Part shown: positions 1 through 5,866 of the stretch, piece by piece
How positions within the stretch are numbered: the stretch's first letter is position 1
How the letters are laid out: each line of letters opens with the position of its first letter
DNA from: CALAED01 sp937891035
GTDB taxonomy: Bacteria; Actinomycetota; Actinomycetes; Streptosporangiales; Streptosporangiaceae
NCBI GenBank assembly: GCA_035642125.1
Contig: DASQSZ010000254.1
Span: forward strand, 1-12,924
Length of the DNA stretch: 12,924 bases
Direction of reading: 5' to 3'
The notes under the pieces: model-generated
Told to the model about the DNA's origin: nothing
Databases searched by the model: none
Seen by the model: only the letters and a program-made list of their open reading frames with translations
Translations under genes and position numbers: made by a program

Positions 1-698
1 CGCGGATCGAGCGCCACCGCCTCGACGCGCTCACCGCGGCCGGCCTCCACGTTGATCAGGCCGTCGGCGTCGGCGCCCATACCGCGTAGCGGCGCCGCCT
101 CGTCCGCCTCGTCCGCCTCGTCCGCCTTGTCCGGCGCGGCCGGATCGGCCGCCAGCTGGGCGGTGTGCCGCGCCTGCGTCAGCAGGTGCTCCAGCCCATG
201 ATCGCCGGGATCGCCGCTGACGTGTGCCTGCCGCGAGATCCGCCCGATGGCGTCGGTCAATCCCTGGCTGATGAACGCCATTCGCGCCAGCCCCTGATCG
301 GCCACTTCGCCGAGCCGCTCCACAAGCGCAGCGGGATCGACGGCGAAGTCCTCGTCGGTGGCCGGGGTCTTGGCGCGCAGGTCGTCCAGCGCCACGTTCG
401 CCGCCTCCATGAGGTGCGGCGCCAGCTGCTCGGGCGCCATCCGCATCAGCCGGGGTGCCAGCTCCAGCCGCTCCAGCCGCCCGTCCGCCGCGACCGCGCG
501 CACCTGGCCTTCGCAGGCCTCCCCGGCCCCTCGTAAAGGCAGCGCGTCGCCGGGCCGGCCGGGGTCGGGACGGCCAAGGCCGCCGCCGGCGTCAGCGCCA
601 CCGGCACCGGCACCGGCACCGGCACGAATGGATTCCAGGGATCTGCGGATATCGCGCAGCAGCCGATCGAAGTCCGCACCCCCATTGCCCGGCGTCAT
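1..698 (-). CDS. YbaB/EbfC-like nucleoid-associated protein with a duplicated YbaB unit (partial, C-terminus beyond left edge)
   Basis: The reading frame stays open from the ATG at 698 to the window edge, giving 232 codons. I chose this ATG because GGAGGGA lies 4 to 10 bases upstream; an in-frame ATG at 710 has no such site. Residues 1-50 contain a helix-like start and a Gly/Ala-rich (GA)n stretch. Residues 54-110 resemble YbaB/EbfC, a small dimeric DNA-binding protein family: a GQVRAV strand, a DGRLERLEL strand, a PRLM segment and a helix ending in AANVALDDL. A second similar start appears at 203-232, with PLRGMG, DGLINV and VEAVALDP, and it shares PLRG with residues 54-57. The segment between is helical and ends in a KADEADEADEA linker. 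YbaB proteins are usually about 100 residues, so this one is an enlarged, probably tandem form. A role in DNA binding is inferred from family resemblance only. Confidence 0.72.
   Translation of the reverse strand, partial: MTPGNGGADFDRLLRDIRRSLESIRAGAGAGAGGADAGGGLGRPDPGRPGDALPLRGAGEACEGQVRAVAADGRLERLELAPRLMRMAPEQLAPHLMEAANVALDDLRAKTPATDEDFAVDPAALVERLGEVADQGLARMAFISQGLTDAIGRISRQAHVSGDPGDHGLEHLLTQARHTAQLAADPAAPDKADEADEADEAAPLRGMGADADGLINVEAGRGERVEAVALDP
98..133. repeat. 9-bp tandem repeat (CCTCGTCCG, four copies, last imperfect)
   Basis: Three exact copies of CCTCGTCCG are followed by CCTTGTCCG. The unit is a multiple of three and encodes the repeated Asp-Glu-Ala linker of the YbaB-like protein, so changes in copy number would keep the frame and alter linker length. 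Confidence 0.85.
600..623. repeat. 6-bp tandem repeat (ACCGGC, four copies)
   Basis: Four exact ACCGGC units sit inside the YbaB-like gene and encode alternating Gly-Ala near the protein's N-terminus. The unit preserves the reading frame. Confidence 0.85.
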
Positions 699-738
699 GC
701 TTCCCTCCATGGAAGTCCCCAGGGCCGCGACAAGGGGT

Positions 739-769
739 ACTTTACGCACGCTTCTTGGCTCGGTGTCAA
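739..769 (-). promoter_or_regulatory. Promoter-like sequence for the YbaB-like gene
   Basis: On the minus strand a perfect TTGACA (769-764) is followed after 19 bases by TAAAGT (744-739). The spacer is slightly long for a vegetative actinomycete promoter. Transcription would begin near 732, giving a leader of about 34 bases that contains the Shine-Dalgarno sequence of the ATG at 698. This suggests the gene can be expressed independently of the mmcQ-like gene upstream. Confidence 0.45.
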
Positions 770-800
770 AGACGCGACAATTGCCCGCTAGGAAGGCCTT

Positions 801-1199
801 TTATGGTTGTGGTGTTGAGTTGGCGAGGTAGTCCTTGGCCAGCCGCTTCGGCGCCCGGGCGAGCCAGGCTTCGACGATGAGTTCCCCGAGCTCGGCCGGT
901 TCGATCCGGTCGAGGCGCACCAGGATGGCCGGAAAGCCATTGAAATGCGGCGTCGTGAAGTAGACGGCCGGGTCGTCGGCGAGCAGCGCCTCCTTCACGC
1001 CGACGTCGGCCACGCGGGCCCCCAAGATCGGCCCGTCCGGCGCCGCGTCGCCGAGGGCTTCGAGATCCGCGCGCCGGAGCGGGCGTTCCCACACGAAGCC
1101 CTTGTCCTTGACTCGCCACGCGGGAATGCCGCGCGGCGACTCTTCCCTCGTCTCCGGCAGCGCGAGCGCGATTCGCCGGACATCATCCCAGGTGGCCAC
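801..1199 (-). CDS. MmcQ/YjbR family protein
   Basis: This 132-residue protein fits the small MmcQ/YjbR family, which has a CyaY-like fold and no settled biochemical role, although some members are described as DNA-binding. The N-terminus (TWDDVRRIALALPET) is the usual family opening. The G-I-P-A-W, K-G-F-V-W, DPAVYFTTPHFNGFPAIL and AWLARAPKRLA segments follow in the expected order. I placed the start at GTG 1199. That matches the family's N-terminus, and a promoter-like sequence would begin the transcript there. A TTG at 1208 is the in-frame alternative, with a modest GGCGGGA seven bases upstream. The gene is 91 bases downstream of lysR on the same strand, so it may be co-transcribed as well. 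Family assignment is firm; function is unknown. Confidence 0.85.
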   Translation of the reverse strand: MATWDDVRRIALALPETREESPRGIPAWRVKDKGFVWERPLRRADLEALGDAAPDGPILGARVADVGVKEALLADDPAVYFTTPHFNGFPAILVRLDRIEPAELGELIVEAWLARAPKRLAKDYLANSTPQP

Positions 1200-1207
1200 G
1201 AATAACA

Positions 1208-1236
1208 ACTTTAGTCCCGCCAGCGCGCCATGCCCA
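1208..1236 (-). promoter_or_regulatory. Promoter-like sequence for a leaderless mmcQ-family transcript
   Basis: On the minus strand TGGGCA (1236-1231) is separated by 17 bases from TAAAGT (1213-1208). Eight bases later comes GTG at 1199, so transcription starting at the usual distance would place the start codon at or next to the 5' end. No good Shine-Dalgarno sequence precedes this GTG, which agrees with leaderless translation, a common mode in actinobacteria. Confidence 0.4.
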
Positions 1237-1290
1237 CAGCGCCGATCCAGTCGCGGGCGGCAGACCGCCGGGGCAGGTCGCCGCCGCCGG

Positions 1291-2217
1291 TCAGGTGGGG
1301 CGCTGAGTCAGATCAGGGACCTGCGCCGCCGCGACGGCGCGCAGTACGTCGACGGTGGCGCGGATGGCGGGGCGGCGGGCCGCCTCGGTACGCCAGACCG
1401 CGAACAGGCGGCGTTCGAGCAGCGGGCGCAGGGGTAGCACCCGGACGTTGTCGGGCACGACGCAGCGGCCCAGCCTGGGCAAGATGGCCGCGCCGCAGCC
1501 GGCGCCGACCAGCGCGAGCTGGCTTTCGTACTCGTAGGCCATGTGGTCGATGCGCGGCTCGCTGTCGACCGAGCGGAGCGTGTGGGTCAGCCAGTCGTAG
1601 CAGACGCTGTCGGCCGTCGAACTGATCCACGAGTCGCCGGCGAGCTCTTTCAGTTCGACGCTGTCCCGGTCGGCCAGCGGATGATCGGCCGGCAGTGCGA
1701 CGTCGGCGACGTCTTCGCACAGGTGGCCCTTGGCCAGCCCGTCGGGGAGGGCCAGCGGCTCGTTGTTCCAGTCCTGGACGATCGCCATGTCCAGCTCGCC
1801 GCGCGCCGCCTGCGGGAGGCTCTCGATCGGGTCGACCTCGCACACCTTGACGCGCAGGCGCGGATGCTCATGGCGGAGCCGCACCAGCGCCGTGGCCACC
1901 AGCCCGCGGATGGCCGTCGGGAAGGCGGCGACCGACAGCTCGCCCACCGCGGCGCCGCGCTGCGCCTCCAGGTCGGACTGGGCCACTTCGACGAGGGCCA
2001 GGATCCGCTCGGCGTGCCGGACGAGGAGCTCGGCCGCGTCGGTCAGCCGGACGCCCCGGCCGTTGCGCTCAAGCAGCTTTTGCCCGGTCTCGCGCTCGAG
2101 CTTGGCGACCTGCTGGGAGACCGCCGACGTGGTGACATGCAGGGCGTCCGCCGCTCCGCTGACCGTGCCATACGTCGCGACCGCGGTCAGCGCGCGGAGC
2201 CGCTCCAAATCCAGCAT
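1291..2217 (-). CDS. LysR family transcriptional regulator
   Basis: This 308-residue protein is full length for a LysR-type regulator. The winged helix-turn-helix occupies about residues 1-60, with AADALHVTTSAVSQQVAKLE as helix-turn-helix and LLERNGRGVRLTDAAELL as wing and start of the linker helix. The substrate-binding domain runs from about 92 (GELSVAAFPTAI) to 298, including the GELDMAIVQDW segment typical of these regulators and a GAGCGAAILPRLG motif near the end. The effector cannot be predicted. It lies 160 bases downstream of hemL on the same strand with its own promoter-like sequence. LysR proteins often control a divergent neighbour, but none exists here, so the target may be its own promoter or genes elsewhere. 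A link to haem synthesis would be a guess from adjacency alone. Confidence 0.92.
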   Translation of the reverse strand: MLDLERLRALTAVATYGTVSGAADALHVTTSAVSQQVAKLERETGQKLLERNGRGVRLTDAAELLVRHAERILALVEVAQSDLEAQRGAAVGELSVAAFPTAIRGLVATALVRLRHEHPRLRVKVCEVDPIESLPQAARGELDMAIVQDWNNEPLALPDGLAKGHLCEDVADVALPADHPLADRDSVELKELAGDSWISSTADSVCYDWLTHTLRSVDSEPRIDHMAYEYESQLALVGAGCGAAILPRLGRCVVPDNVRVLPLRPLLERRLFAVWRTEAARRPAIRATVDVLRAVAAAQVPDLTQRPT

Positions 2218-2223
2218 GTAGCG

Positions 2224-2252
2224 ATCCTACACAATGAGCACCAAAGTGATTC
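2224..2252 (-). promoter_or_regulatory. Leaderless promoter-like sequence and dyad upstream of lysR
   Basis: On the minus strand TAGGAT (2229-2224), a very good actinobacterial -10 hexamer, is followed by six bases and then the ATG at 2217. A transcript would therefore begin at the A of the start codon. The -35 position (GAATCA, 17 bases upstream) is poor. A CAC-N4-GTG dyad at 2239-2248 lies between -35 and -10, where a bound regulator could block the polymerase, so autoregulation is possible. The rest of the 2218-2377 gap shows only a 10-bp palindrome at 2303-2312 and no convincing hemL terminator. Confidence 0.45.
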
Positions 2253-2377
2253 GCATGCCCTAAATCCACCGGCGTTCCGGGTCCGCTCCCGTACTCCGCC
2301 GGCCGAGCTCGGACTCATCGACGATCGGCTCGTCCGGTTGCCGCTGCGGTCTTGCCGCGGGTGGTCTCGACGCGTCG

Positions 2378-3688
2378 TCAGGTCTCCGCGGCGGCGGTGC
2401 GGGCGGCAGCGGCGGCGCGGGCGGCGTGCGGCAGCGCGTCGACGATGCGGTCGACCGCGGCGTCGTCGTGCGCGGCGGACAGGAACCAGGCCTCGAACGC
2501 CGACGGCGGCAGGTAGACGCCCCGGTCCAGAGCGGCGTGGAAGAACGCCGCGTACGCCCGGGTGTCCTGTCGCTGGGCCGCCGTGAACTCGCCCACCGGG
2601 TCATCCGTAAAAAAGATCGAGAACAGATTGCCCGCGATCTGCGGGCGATGCGGTACGCCCTCCTTCGTGAGGGCGGCGGTGGCCGCTTCTATGACGGCGG
2701 CGGCGGCCGCGTCGATCCGCTCGTACACCTCGTCGGTCGCGTGCCGCAGCGTGGCCAGGCCGGCCGCGGTGGCCAGCGGGTTTCCCGAAAGCGTGCCGGC
2801 CTGGTAGACCGGCCCCGCCGGAGCCAGCCGGCTCATCACCTCGGCGCGGCCGCCGAAGGCCGCGGCGGGCAATCCGCCGCCCATCACCTTGCCGAACGTC
2901 ATCAGGTCGGGCGCCACGCCCTCCCGGCCGTACCACCCGGACCGGGTCACCCGGAACCCGGTGAGGACCTCATCGATGATCAGCAGCGCGCCGTACCGTT
3001 CGCACAACGCTTTGAGCAGCGCGTTGAACCCCTCGAGCGGCGGCACGACGCCCATGTTCGCCGGGCATGCCTCGGTGATGACACAGGCGATCTCGTACCC
3101 GTGCTCGGCGAACGTCTTTTCCACCTCGGCCACATCGTTGTACGGCAGCACGATCGTGTCGGCCGTGGTCGCGCCCGTCACGCCCGGGGTGTCGGGCAGC
3201 GCCAGCGTGGCCACCCCGGAGCCGGCGGCCGCGAGCAGCGCGTCGACATGGCCGTGGTAGCAACCGGCGAACTTCACCACCTTGGTCCGCCGGGTGAACG
3301 CCCGAGCCAGCCGGATCGCCGACATGGTCGCCTCGGTACCGGAGTTGACCAGGCGCACCTGATCCACCGGGGTGCGCGCGACGATCTCCTCGGCGAGTTC
3401 GACCTCACCCTGAGTGGGCGTCCCATAGGATGTGCCTCGTGCCGTGGCCCGCTGGACCGCCTCCACCACCGCAGGGTGCGCGTGGCCGAGAATGAGCGGC
3501 CCCCAGGAACAGATCAGATCGACGTATTCGTTGCCGTCGGTGTCCGTCAGATAAGGGCCGCTCCCCTGCGCCATGAATCGCGGGGTGCCGCCCACCGCCC
3601 GGAAGGCGCGCACTGGGGAGTTGACCCCGCCCGGTACGACGCGACCGGCCCGTTCGAACAATCGCTCAGACCCGTCAATAGTTGTCAC
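2378..3688 (-). CDS. hemL: Glutamate-1-semialdehyde 2,1-aminomutase
   Basis: This PLP enzyme converts glutamate-1-semialdehyde to 5-aminolevulinate, the last step of the C5 route to tetrapyrroles, in the cytoplasm. I start it at GTG 3688 (436 residues), which gives the usual family N-terminus (TTIDGSERLFERAG) followed by PGGVNSPVRAF. The frame stays open upstream to 3742, but that extension is unlike the family. Visible landmarks include NSGTEA, the CYHGH segment near 143-147, ANMGVVPP, the LLIIDEVLTGFR segment with the PLP-contacting Asp near 239, and the catalytic lysine in FGKVMGGGLP at about 267. Length and motifs indicate a complete enzyme. The Ala/Arg-rich tail after about 420 is low complexity. 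No other haem gene lies in the window; hemL here is divergent from a kinase-like gene 108 bases away. The GTG has no clear Shine-Dalgarno sequence. Confidence 0.96.
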   Translation of the reverse strand: MTTIDGSERLFERAGRVVPGGVNSPVRAFRAVGGTPRFMAQGSGPYLTDTDGNEYVDLICSWGPLILGHAHPAVVEAVQRATARGTSYGTPTQGEVELAEEIVARTPVDQVRLVNSGTEATMSAIRLARAFTRRTKVVKFAGCYHGHVDALLAAAGSGVATLALPDTPGVTGATTADTIVLPYNDVAEVEKTFAEHGYEIACVITEACPANMGVVPPLEGFNALLKALCERYGALLIIDEVLTGFRVTRSGWYGREGVAPDLMTFGKVMGGGLPAAAFGGRAEVMSRLAPAGPVYQAGTLSGNPLATAAGLATLRHATDEVYERIDAAAAAVIEAATAALTKEGVPHRPQIAGNLFSIFFTDDPVGEFTAAQRQDTRAYAAFFHAALDRGVYLPPSAFEAWFLSAAHDDAAVDRIVDALPHAARAAAAARTAAAET

Positions 3689-3710
3689 ACGGGCTAGTCT
3701 GTCACGCACC

Positions 3711-3740
3711 TTGACGTGAACTCCGCGTGACCGATATCCC
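3711..3740 (+). promoter_or_regulatory. Weak promoter-like sequence for the kinase-like gene
   Basis: TTGACG (3711-3716) is followed after 18 bases by TATCCC (3735-3740). The -35 is good and the -10 poor, lacking the final T. It points toward the kinase-like gene and would start transcription close to the left edge of the palindrome at 3748. Confidence 0.28.
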
Positions 3741-3747
3741 ACGGATG

Positions 3748-3768
3748 ACGGGCACCGCCGGTGCCCGT
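3748..3768. promoter_or_regulatory. Perfect 21-bp palindrome, candidate operator or leader hairpin
   Basis: The arms ACGGGCACCG and CGGTGCCCGT are exact reverse complements around a single C. It lies in the 108-bp divergent gap between hemL and the kinase-like gene, 28 bases before the ATG at 3797. It is not followed by a T-run, so a terminator is unlikely. Its place just downstream of a promoter-like sequence suits a repressor operator, and as RNA it could form a GC-rich hairpin. Confidence 0.5.
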
Positions 3769-3785
3769 CGGTGCTTGGCCGCGAA

Positions 3786-3813
3786 GGGGGTGGGACATGC
3801 CGGGAGGCCGGGG
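3786..3813 (+). promoter_or_regulatory. G-quadruplex motif over the ribosome binding site of the kinase-like gene
   Basis: Four G-runs (3786-3790, 3792-3794, 3802-3804, 3810-3813) are separated by loops of 1, 7 and 5 bases, which meets the G3+N1-7 rule. The first two runs are the Shine-Dalgarno region and the start codon lies in the 7-base loop. If it folds in mRNA it would hide the ribosome binding site. Such motifs also occur by chance in GC-rich DNA. Confidence 0.4.
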
Positions 3814-5830
3814 CGGACCCGAACGCCGGTCAGAACCGCCCGAGTGGGGAGGCGCCGGAGGCTGGACGGTCCCCGGTTATACCTACGTGCGCGACCTGGG
3901 CGCCGGCCGGTCCGGCTGGGTGGTGCTGGCCAAGGACGACGTCACCCAGACGCCGGTCGCGATCAAGTATCTGCGAGCCGGCGCCGCACCCCTCGACCGG
4001 CTCGCCGCGGCGGCCGGTTCACTGTCCCGGCTCGAAGACCCCAACCTCGTCCTGTTCTACGAGTATGCCGAGTCACCGTACGGCGACGGCGCCATCGTCA
4101 CCGAGTACGTCGAGGGCATCAGCCTGCGCCGGCTGCTCGCCGCGAACGAGGGGCGCGGCATCGGGCCGACCGCCGCGCTCAGCGTGCTCAGCGGCTCGCT
4201 GCTCGCGCTGGCGGCGCTGCACGGCGCCGGGCTCGCGCACGGCGTCTACAAACCGGAGAACGTGCTGATCGCCGCGGACGGCACGGTCAAGCTCGGCGAC
4301 GTCGGCGTCGGCGACGCCCCGCCCTACCAGGCGCCAGAACGAGCGTTGAGCGCGGCCGCCGACCTATACGCGGCGACCACGGTCTTCGTCGAGTGCCTGG
4401 CCGGCGCGCACGCCATGCCCGAACCGTTCCGCGGCATCGTCGCCGCCGGGCTGGCCGCCGACCCCGGGCGTCGTCCGGCGTCCGCGGCCGCGTACCTGAC
4501 CGAGCTTGACGAGACCGCCACCGCCGCGTACGGGTCGTCCTGGGAACGTACGGGGCGGGCCGGCCTCGCCGAGCAGGCGGCGGCTGTCGCGGCGAGAATG
4601 CCGAGCCAGGCCGCGCCGACGCCGGCCCCGGCGTATGAGCAGGAGCAGGAGCAGGGGCGGGAGCGGGGGCGGGAGCCGACCGCGGACGAGATGACGACGC
4701 GTTGGGACCCAACTCCGTCCGGCTCCGTCCCGCATCCACGCGACCGGCACGAGCGCGCGCCGTTCGAGCCCTTGCCCTATGAGCCCGCGCCCCATGAGTC
4801 CCCACCGCACGAGCCACCGCAGCACGAGCCCGCGCCGCACCAGCCCGCGGCAGGGCGGCGGCCGCCCTACGAGCCCGCACCGCCCGCCGAACGCCTCGAA
4901 AGCGCCCGGCCGCCGTTCGAGCCGGCCGGCTATGAGGCAGGTCCGTTCGAGCCGCGGGCGTACGAGCCCAGTACGTACGATCCGGGGGCGTACGGACCCG
5001 GCGCGTACGATGCGCCCGGCCGCCCGCCGGCGCGCCGGTCGCCGCCGCGCTCGCGCACCGGCATCCGGATCGCGATCGGGGCGAGTGTCGCCGTGGTCCT
5101 CGGCATCGGCGCTCTGTGGTACGTGGCGGCCGGCCGCAACTCACCGGACCCGGCCGCGCACGCGCAGGCCACCTCGTCCTCGCCGGAGAGCGGACCGCCG
5201 CGGCCGCCGGCTCGGCCCGCCGAGCTGGCCAGGGCGATCTCCAAGGCCGTGGCGGCGCGCCGCACCGCGACGTTCACCTATCGCACGGCGGGGGTGGCCG
5301 CGCAGGGCATGCTGAAATTCGCCGCCGGCAGTGCGACCGCCTACGACATGAATCTGACGCCGCTGGCCGGCGCCCGCCCCGACCGCAGACGCCCGGCCAG
5401 CAGGGTCATCTTGGTCGGCGACCGCGCCTACGTCGAGCGCGACGGGTGGCGATCCTATTCGGTGACGCGGGCCGAGCAGGCGACCGGGCAGGGGCAGCGG
5501 CTGTACGCGACGCTGGCCGTTGACACCAGGCAGAGCAGCTCGGTCTACAACATCCTCGCGTTGCTCAGGTCAAGCACCAAGATCAAGCAATCCGGCCTCA
5601 CCTATCGAGGCGTCGCCCCCCTGTCCAGGCTGGCCCGCGAGCAGACGGTGGCCGACCTGTACGCGCGTGCGCCGCGCCGCGCCGTCGTCAGCTTCACGCT
5701 CGAGATGGCGCAAAGCCTGCTGCCCAGACGGCTGACCGTGTCGATCAAGGCGCCGGGCGGGCGGCAGCGCACTTACCGGACGACCTACACCGGCTGGGGC
5801 CACGGCCCGCCGATCGTACCGCCCAGGTGA
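3797..5830 (+). CDS. Membrane-anchored PknB-type pseudokinase with an LppX/LprG-like extracytoplasmic domain
   Basis: The start at ATG 3797 is set by AAGGGGGTGGGA just upstream; an in-frame GTG at 3761 lacks such a site. The 677-residue protein has four parts. Residues 28-240 are a Ser/Thr kinase fold: glycine loop GAGRSGWV, VAIK lysine at 57, YKPEN loop at 151-155, DVG at 168-170, APE at 179-181. The helix-C glutamate appears to be Ala (about 72), the catalytic HRD is HGV (148-150), and only eight residues separate DVG from APE, so phosphotransfer is unlikely. Residues 322-406 are Glu/Pro/Tyr/His-rich repeats. Residues 423-445 form one membrane helix. Residues 474-677 lie outside and show YDMNLTPLAG and VILVGDRAYV, resembling LppX/LprAFG-type lipoprotein domains. 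I infer a sensor or scaffold in the envelope. The kinase fold is clear; the outer domain assignment is moderate. Confidence 0.85.
   Translation: MPGGRGGPERRSEPPEWGGAGGWTVPGYTYVRDLGAGRSGWVVLAKDDVTQTPVAIKYLRAGAAPLDRLAAAAGSLSRLEDPNLVLFYEYAESPYGDGAIVTEYVEGISLRRLLAANEGRGIGPTAALSVLSGSLLALAALHGAGLAHGVYKPENVLIAADGTVKLGDVGVGDAPPYQAPERALSAAADLYAATTVFVECLAGAHAMPEPFRGIVAAGLAADPGRRPASAAAYLTELDETATAAYGSSWERTGRAGLAEQAAAVAARMPSQAAPTPAPAYEQEQEQGRERGREPTADEMTTRWDPTPSGSVPHPRDRHERAPFEPLPYEPAPHESPPHEPPQHEPAPHQPAAGRRPPYEPAPPAERLESARPPFEPAGYEAGPFEPRAYEPSTYDPGAYGPGAYDAPGRPPARRSPPRSRTGIRIAIGASVAVVLGIGALWYVAAGRNSPDPAAHAQATSSSPESGPPRPPARPAELARAISKAVAARRTATFTYRTAGVAAQGMLKFAAGSATAYDMNLTPLAGARPDRRRPASRVILVGDRAYVERDGWRSYSVTRAEQATGQGQRLYATLAVDTRQSSSVYNILALLRSSTKIKQSGLTYRGVAPLSRLAREQTVADLYARAPRRAVVSFTLEMAQSLLPRRLTVSIKAPGGRQRTYRTTYTGWGHGPPIVPPR
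4654..4673 (+). other. G-quadruplex motif inside the kinase linker
   Basis: Runs of 4, 3, 5 and 3 G separated by loops C, AGC and C lie on the coding strand and encode part of an Arg/Glu/Gly-rich segment. Just before it, GAGCAG is repeated three times (4637-4654), encoding Glu-Gln repeats. Confidence 0.4.
4760..5014 (+). repeat. Degenerate short repeats encoding a Pro/Glu/Tyr/His linker
   Basis: The protein repeats units such as PYEPAPHE, PHEP, PFEP, AYEP and AYxPG over about 85 residues between the kinase fold and the membrane helix. At the DNA level the units are similar but not identical (variants of TACGAGCCC and CACGAGCC). The composition suggests a disordered, acidic then Tyr/Gly-rich spacer. 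Confidence 0.75.
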
Positions 5831-5866
5831 CCGGGTCGCCGCACCCCTCACCACCCGCGGCCGGCC

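Noticed and set aside
2303..2312. CCGAGCTCGG palindrome as hemL terminator
   Set aside because: With no loop and no T-run it cannot act as a normal terminator, and 10-bp palindromes are expected by chance in GC-rich DNA.
1543..2586. Plus-strand open frame across lysR and the intergenic gap
   Set aside because: Antisense to a well-supported LysR gene, low-complexity Arg-rich end, no ribosome binding site of note.
3031..3066. EACPANMG in HemL as an abnormal active-site substitution
   Set aside because: Actinobacterial HemL proteins commonly have EA rather than EP here, as far as I recall, so it is ordinary for the group.
2426..3697. Long open frame on the plus strand opposite hemL (423 codons)
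   Set aside because: It is the antisense of a clear enzyme; GC-rich third positions keep the opposite strand open. The product has no recognisable motifs.
3689..3742. Longer hemL start at 3742
   Set aside because: The 18 extra residues do not resemble family N-termini, while GTG 3688 gives the expected beginning and usual length.
5831..5866. Bidirectional terminator between the convergent kinase-like and PrimPol-like genes
   Set aside because: Only a 5-bp GCCGC/GCGGC pairing with a 13-base loop and no T-run; too weak to call.
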